Source: Chloroflexota bacterium (GTDB lineage Bacteria; Chloroflexota; Ktedonobacteria; Ktedonobacterales; Ktedonobacteraceae). Taken from it: 10,103 nucleotides of DNA. Below, piece after piece: positions 7,305-10,103 of this stretch. The stretch spans positions 1 to 10,103 of the forward strand of contig DAHVFL010000141.1 of the NCBI GenBank assembly GCA_027316975.1. The letters run 5' to 3'. The notes under the pieces were generated by a model. That model was not told where the DNA came from. It did no database searches and saw only the letters and a program-made list of their open reading frames with translations. Position numbers and translations under genes: made by a program. The first letter of the stretch is position 1, and every line of letters begins with the position of its first letter.

Positions 7305-7583
7305 AGCTCTGCCTCGCCTCTGGTTGCCGTTCAGCCGCTCGCGGCCAGTTCATCCTACTCGATACATTATTTTTTCCCTACAATCCAGGTATTAGAAGAT
7401 ATGCGTGACGGGCAGGGGAGGGGATCAATGACGCCCATCACGCTGAGATGCATTGCTAACCGCTCACACCTGTTCGGGGTGCAATGAGACAAACGCGACC
7501 GGTACTAACAAAGCAACGCATCTGTGCAAAGTATAAGCTAGCAGAGTTCCCACAATATCCCCTGCCACTTCCAACGCCCCCAC
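7305..7583. other. Left part of divergent spacer, no gene seen
   Basis: This region between the receiver gene (minus) and the large hairpin carries no supported gene. It contains a purine-rich stretch near 7410-7425 and one copy of GTATAAGCTA at 7531-7540, also found at 6879-6888. A receiver-gene promoter must lie here or beyond, but I could not fix a convincing -35/-10 pair. Confidence 0.4.
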
Positions 7584-7654
7584 AAAAAAGAGAGAAGAAG
7601 TGTGCGGGCTGGTCGCCTGCGGCGACCAGCCCGCACACTTCTTCTCTCTTTTTT
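7584..7654. repeat. Perfect 34-bp inverted repeat with a 3-nt loop
   Basis: Arms at 7584-7617 and 7621-7654 are exact reverse complements around the loop TGC. The outer ends are A6 (left) and T6 (right), so each strand ends in a T-run and the structure could terminate transcription from either side. Its stem is far longer than a usual terminator. It lies between divergently transcribed genes, not at the end of either, so it may insulate the two promoters or be a dispersed palindrome. A second, shorter hairpin with the same loop follows at once. Confidence 0.92.
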
Positions 7655-7656
7655 AA

Positions 7657-7677
7657 ATTGCCGCCTGCGGCGGCAAT
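7657..7677. repeat. Second hairpin with the same TGC loop
   Basis: A 9-bp perfect stem, ATTGCCGCC (7657-7665) and GGCGGCAAT (7669-7677), encloses TGC. The loop-proximal GCC-TGC-GGC is shared with the preceding 34-bp hairpin, which suggests a common origin. It lies about 67 nt before the thioesterase start. Confidence 0.75.
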
Positions 7678-7744
7678 AAAACTTGCGCGTCGGGTTAATT
7701 AAAAATGGTAATATATGGACGAGAAGAATTAGACAGGAAAAATT

Positions 7745-8224
7745 ATGAACGACCACACCTCTTACATGCAGGCTTTGCAGGCAACCTTCGACCATGAAAT
7801 ACCCATTACGCGAGAAATCGGCATCAGGGTAGCACACTACAATGGCGAGCAGCTTGCGCTTGCCGCGCCCATCGAGCGCAACATCAACCACAAAGCCACC
7901 GCCTTCGCGGGCAGCCTCAACTCGGTGGGTACGCTGGCGGGATGGGGCATGATCTGGCTTCTACTGAAAGAACTGGATATCGAGGGGACGATTGTGATTC
8001 AAGACAGCGCCAACCACTTCAGAAGGCCGGTCACACAAGATTTTACCGCCATCTGTCGCCGGCCCGACTCTGAACAAGTGAACCAGTTTGCTCACACGCT
8101 GCGCGAAAAAGGCCGCGCAAGACTGGAGCTGCAGGCCACGATTCACGAACATAATGTCCTGGTCATGTCATTTCAGGGACGCTATGTAGCTCTGCTCAAC
8201 ACGCGGGAGGACAGAGCGCTTTAA
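7745..8224 (+). CDS. Putative thioesterase, YiiD C-terminal-like hotdog domain
   Basis: This is a protein of 159 aa matching in length and pattern the stand-alone form of the YiiD C-terminal domain, a hotdog-fold putative acyl-CoA thioesterase. Features include EIPITREIGIRV (18-29), APIERNINHKATAFAGSL (41-58), where the family usually has N-N-K-T-AFGGSL, the hydrophobic helix GTLAGWGMIWLLL (62-74), and the strands VIQDSANHFRRPV (84-96) and ARLELQATIH (125-134). The family would hydrolyse acyl thioesters, but its substrate is not defined, so the biochemical role is inferred from fold. The ATG at 7745 has AGGA 6 nt upstream. The upstream sequence is AT-rich with TAATAT at 7709, but its -35 is poor. 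The stop codon overlaps that of the convergent membrane gene. Confidence 0.85.
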   Translation: MNDHTSYMQALQATFDHEIPITREIGIRVAHYNGEQLALAAPIERNINHKATAFAGSLNSVGTLAGWGMIWLLLKELDIEGTIVIQDSANHFRRPVTQDFTAICRRPDSEQVNQFAHTLREKGRARLELQATIHEHNVLVMSFQGRYVALLNTREDRAL

Positions 8225-8736
8225 TTCATGCTCCGATTGCGCCGCGCATTGCGACTTCGTCGCGAAGCAGCGCTGCGCCGCGCTCCATTGCTGCTGTACG
8301 AAGGTGAAGGCGTCTCATCCTCTTCTTGCACAGCCATCTCAGTCGTAGTAATAACCTCTTCCGGTGTTTCTTCTACCGGTGCCACCTGTGCGCGGCCCTT
8401 ACCCAAAAAACCACCAAGCGCGCCACCGGCCAGAACGAGCAACATTACCAATACGAGTGTATATCCCATCACAACGAGTTCGTTCTGAATGACCATCCCA
8501 TTAGTAACATGAATAAGAGGCTTCTGGGTATTCGCAGTTTTCTGAAACTCCTGGCGAATCGTATCTATATTTGTAAAAACTGTAATCAAACTAATTACAG
8601 ATATGATTAACGAGTAAACCAGACCGGTCAGTAAACCCGCTATCAGTCCTGAGCTTACCTTACCTTTCAACCTGGATGCGCGTCGACCCGCTAGAAAACC
8701 AAATATAAAGAGGACAGCTAGTGGGTCAACTGGCAA
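8221..8736 (-). CDS. 3' fragment of the interrupted membrane protein
   Basis: This 171-aa frame can start at TTG 8736, directly after the TGA (TGATTG), with GGA about 7 nt upstream. The first six residues come from the element. Native sequence follows: hydrophobic segments at about 7-17, 28-54 and 87-112, an acidic stretch at about 121-142 (VEETPEEV; QEEDETP) and a basic tail at 152-168 (RRSAASRRSRNARRNR). Expression would depend on reinitiation or an unseen promoter. Confidence 0.55.
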   Translation of the reverse strand: MPVDPLAVLFIFGFLAGRRASRLKGKVSSGLIAGLLTGLVYSLIISVISLITVFTNIDTIRQEFQKTANTQKPLIHVTNGMVIQNELVVMGYTLVLVMLLVLAGGALGGFLGKGRAQVAPVEETPEEVITTTEMAVQEEDETPSPSYSSNGARRSAASRRSRNARRNRSMN

Positions 8737-8817
8737 TCACGTATCCGTTGATTTAGCGCTCATTGAGCTTAAAAAGCCGTTTTTCAAAGGGTATGCAATT
8801 GCCAGTTGACCCACTAG
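8718..8817. mobile_element. Small MITE-like element with 20-bp perfect inverted ends
   Basis: CTAGTGGGTCAACTGGCAAT at 8718-8737 and its exact reverse complement at 8798-8817 bound about 60 bp of unrelated interior. Because CTAG is itself palindromic, it cannot be split between target duplication and repeat end. A TA duplication gives a 94-bp element; a CTAG duplication gives 92 bp. Either way the net insertion is 96 bp, a multiple of three, and its removal restores the host gene. It has no coding capacity and is probably moved by a transposase elsewhere in the genome. The family cannot be named from this window. Confidence 0.8.
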
Positions 8818-8964
8818 TTCAACATAGCTGGTTAACTGACCCAGAACCTGTCCTATAAAAGGAGCAATGAAGTTGAATACTATGAGAACAAGTGTAAGGA
8901 TTACGCCAAAGATAAGTCCAATTGTCACCGGGGTACTTCCCAGACGAATATTCCGCAGATTCAT
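8737..8964 (-). CDS. 5' fragment of the interrupted membrane protein
   Basis: This 75-aa frame starts at ATG 8964 with AGGAG 7 nt upstream. Residues 1-50 are native, with one or two membrane segments at about 13-42. Residues 51-75 (from VGQLAIAY onward) are encoded by the inserted element, which supplies the TGA stop. A truncated product could be made; function is unlikely. Confidence 0.6.
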   Translation of the reverse strand: MNLRNIRLGSTPVTIGLIFGVILTLVLIVFNFIAPFIGQVLGQLTSYVELVGQLAIAYPLKNGFLSSMSAKSTDT

Positions 8965-9022
8965 GATGTTTCTCCTAAATTATTGCCACGCTCGCCTGTC
9001 ACACACATGCGCGCTACGCTGC

Positions 9023-9051
9023 ATCATACTCCTATTTTTGTCTGGAAACAA
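9023..9051 (-). promoter_or_regulatory. Promoter of the interrupted membrane gene
   Basis: On the minus strand TTGTTT (9051-9046), a 17-nt spacer and TATGAT (9028-9023) form a plausible housekeeping-type promoter. Transcription would start near 9016, about 52 nt before the ATG at 8964. The upstream paralogue has a very similar arrangement, which supports both. Confidence 0.45.
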
Positions 9052-9060
9052 GCCATCCCG

Positions 9061-9696
9061 CTATTTTTCCGGGGGAGGAGACATGTAATCCTGTGGCAAC
9101 GGCGGATAGTTCTGTGGCAACGGCGGATACGCCTGCGGAGGAATATATTCCTGGGGCTGGTACGCCGGAGGGGGCATGTGCCTCGGGTCTGGATAGTGTC
9201 CAGGATAGGGATAGGGAGGAGCAGCAGGCACCGGGGCATTCCCTTTACCAATCGCTCCGCCAATTGCGCCTATGCCGAGGGCCAGCAAGCTGCTTCCCAG
9301 GATTATAATGACCAGCAGTAGCGCCACTAATCCAATCACCACATTGTTGGTATAATTGATAACTACACCTTGATTGAAGGTAGTGGCTTGCTGCTGCAAC
9401 TGCTGGCGCAGCGCATCAAGATTCGGCAGAAGGTAGAGAAACAAACCGAGAGACCCGATAATAGAACTGAACAGACCCGCCAGCAAACCCGCCACCAGGC
9501 CCGTGCTCACTTTGCCGGTGCGAGCAGACGCGCGATAGCCCGCGAACCCAATAATTCCCAGATAGAATATCAAACCGAGAAGAAAGCCTATGCTCCCCAG
9601 TGTCAGGGAGAACACCACCTCAATTACTCCGAGGATCACGCCAAAAAGCAATCCATTTTGTAGCGCGGGATTACCCGAACGAGCCTGCATCTGCAT
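9061..9696 (-). CDS. Multi-pass membrane protein with Pro/Tyr-rich C-terminal tail (intact paralogue)
   Basis: I do not recognise a named family. The protein is 211 aa when started at ATG 9696, chosen because GGAGGG lies 8 nt upstream. An in-frame ATG at 9723 would add 9 residues but has no such site. About four hydrophobic segments are seen (near 15-30, 34-54, 65-90 and 118-148), rich in Gly, Leu and Ile. A Gln-rich loop (94-108, LDALRQQLQQQATTF) separates the third and fourth. The tail from about 151 is Pro/Tyr-rich and ends with a tandem YPPLPQN/YPPLPQD repeat, encoded by an 18-bp direct repeat (9091-9108 and 9112-9129, period 21). The core matches the interrupted gene downstream, so the two arose by duplication, but the tails are unrelated: Pro/Tyr-rich here, acidic then Arg-rich there. 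A membrane scaffold or envelope role is only a guess. Confidence 0.8.
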   Translation of the reverse strand: MQMQARSGNPALQNGLLFGVILGVIEVVFSLTLGSIGFLLGLIFYLGIIGFAGYRASARTGKVSTGLVAGLLAGLFSSIIGSLGLFLYLLPNLDALRQQLQQQATTFNQGVVINYTNNVVIGLVALLLVIIILGSSLLALGIGAIGGAIGKGNAPVPAAPPYPYPGHYPDPRHMPPPAYQPQEYIPPQAYPPLPQNYPPLPQDYMSPPPEK

Positions 9697-9743
9697 AACT
9701 TTCGCCCTCCAGACAGCATACATATTGATACATCACTGAAAGC

Positions 9744-9772
9744 ATCATACAGCATTTCCTCGGAACTCACAA
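9744..9772 (-). promoter_or_regulatory. Promoter of the intact membrane gene
   Basis: On the minus strand TTGTGA (9772-9767), a 17-nt spacer and TATGAT (9749-9744) match a housekeeping-type promoter well. A start near 9737 gives a leader of about 41 nt to the ATG at 9696. The -10 and spacer length are the same as those of the paralogue. Confidence 0.5.
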
Positions 9773-9820
9773 CCTCATCGCAAACGGACCAAGGCTGAGC
9801 TTGCCCTGCCACCCGCTTGC

Positions 9821-9877
9821 TGTCATCCTGAGCGCAGCGAAGGATCTCTCGCCGGGTAACGCGATCCTTCGCTGCGC
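9821..9877. repeat. Second, partly decayed copy of the dispersed 27-bp palindrome
   Basis: Positions 9821-9847 repeat 4194-4220 exactly (27 bp). The complementary arm is kept only over 15 bp (GATCCTTCGCTGCGC, 9863-9877, pairing with 9832-9846) and then diverges. This shows the sequence is a genomic repeat family and not a site specific to one gene. Confidence 0.85.
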
Positions 9878-9919
9878 GGGTCTGCATCCTTCCGGGTGAA
9901 ACAGGGAGAGAAGCTGTAG

Positions 9920-10103
9920 GGACGCGATTCATCGCGTCCGTCTCGCCCCTCCTGCAACCTGGAAGGACGCGATTCATCGCGTCCGTCTCGCCCCTCCTGC
10001 AACCTGGAAGGACGCGATTCATCGCGTCCGTCTCGCCCCTCCTGCAACCTGGAAGGACGCGATGAATCGCGTCCGTCTCGCCCCTCCTGCAACCTGGAAG
10101 GAC
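9920..10103. repeat. 45-bp tandem palindromic repeat array, four units plus a partial
   Basis: Units start at 9920, 9965, 10010 and 10055, with a fifth beginning at 10100 and cut by the window edge. Each unit has a 20-bp palindrome (GGACGCGATTCATCGCGTCC, 9-bp arms, 2-nt centre) followed by an identical 25-bp spacer. In the fourth unit the palindrome centre is GA instead of TC, i.e. its reverse complement, while the spacer is unchanged. The period is 15 codons, so long reading frames cross it, but they are repeat-derived. There is no variable spacer, so it is not CRISPR. Confidence 0.93.

Larger units (their letters stand above)
8221..8964 (-). pseudogene. Multi-pass membrane protein gene interrupted by a 96-bp insertion
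   Basis: The two open frames 8964-8737 and 8736-8221 are in the same phase and are separated only by the TGA at 8739-8737. Removing 96 bp (the small inverted-repeat element plus one copy of its CTAG/TA flank) joins GAA-CTA to GCT-GTC in frame. This gives a 215-aa protein, close to the 211 aa of the intact upstream paralogue. The shared core is clear: GRRASRLKGKVSSGLIAGLLTGL here against GYRASARTGKVSTGLVAGLLAGL there. The restored protein would have about four membrane segments, then an acidic linker and an Arg/Ser-rich C-terminal tail. No named family was recognised. As it stands the gene is broken, unless the 3' part is translated separately by restart at the TTG right after the stop. The end overlaps the thioesterase stop (TTAA). 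Confidence 0.8.

Noticed and set aside
7484..7702. Plus-strand frame of 72 aa before the thioesterase
   Set aside because: It reads straight through both perfect hairpins; the open frame is a by-product of the repeat.
7683..7714. TTGCGC ... TAATAT promoter for the thioesterase
   Set aside because: The spacer is 20 nt, too long for a standard promoter, and the -35 is weak; not supported well enough to list.
9697..9723. Upstream ATG start for the intact membrane protein
   Set aside because: GGAGGG is placed 8 nt before the ATG at 9696, whereas the ATG at 9723 has no Shine-Dalgarno sequence.
9636..10092. Minus-strand reading frames of 128 and 89 aa across the repeat array
   Set aside because: They consist of the 15-residue translation of the 45-bp repeat and of the dispersed 27-bp repeat; no proper RBS or family similarity.
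9920..10103. Regularly spaced repeats resembling a CRISPR array
   Set aside because: The whole 45-bp unit is repeated, with no variable spacers between repeats, and no cas genes are present.

Overview
The window looks like a chromosomal stretch of a Chloroflexota bacterium, most likely of class Ktedonobacteria. This is an inference from gene content: a very large BTAD/ATPase regulator with a DUF6788-like N-terminus, a short RpoD-type sigma factor, a membrane-anchored PP2C phosphatase next to a lectin-like membrane protein, and many dispersed palindromic repeats. No rRNA, tRNA, CRISPR array or transposase gene was seen.

Layout. (1) 1-2525, minus strand: the N-terminal 841 codons of a large signal-transduction ATPase (zinc-ribbon-like, winged-helix/BTAD and STAND/MalT-like NTPase regions) whose 3' end lies outside the window. 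(2) 2526-2979: a 454-bp divergent control region with a good extended -10 promoter for the regulator and a palindrome near its predicted start site. (3) 2980-3990, plus strand: an RpoD-type sigma factor of 336 aa without region 1.1. (4) 3991-4424: a repeat-rich gap with three hairpins and a roughly 140-bp near-palindrome. (5) 7304 down to 4425, minus strand: a probable signalling operon of stand-alone CheY-like receiver, 73-aa protein, single-pass membrane protein with a LamG-like exterior domain, and membrane-anchored PP2C Ser/Thr phosphatase; the last two are 1 nt apart. (6) 7305-7744: a divergent spacer with a perfect 34-bp-stem hairpin. (7) 7745-8224, plus strand: a YiiD-C-type hotdog thioesterase. 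(8) 9696 down to 8221, minus strand: two paralogous multi-pass membrane proteins, each with its own similar predicted promoter; the downstream one is split by a small inverted-repeat element. (9) 9724-10103: a promoter, a second copy of the dispersed repeat, and a 45-bp tandem palindromic array running off the right edge.

The most notable points are: the 96-bp insertion that interrupts a membrane gene in frame and leaves a stop immediately followed by TTG; the tandem array in which one unit has a flipped palindrome core; the very long hairpin between divergent promoters; the receiver/lectin/PP2C operon; and the sigma factor whose -35 recognition helix has His where RpoD proteins normally have Arg. 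I see no single system that is clearly new, but these are worth checking.
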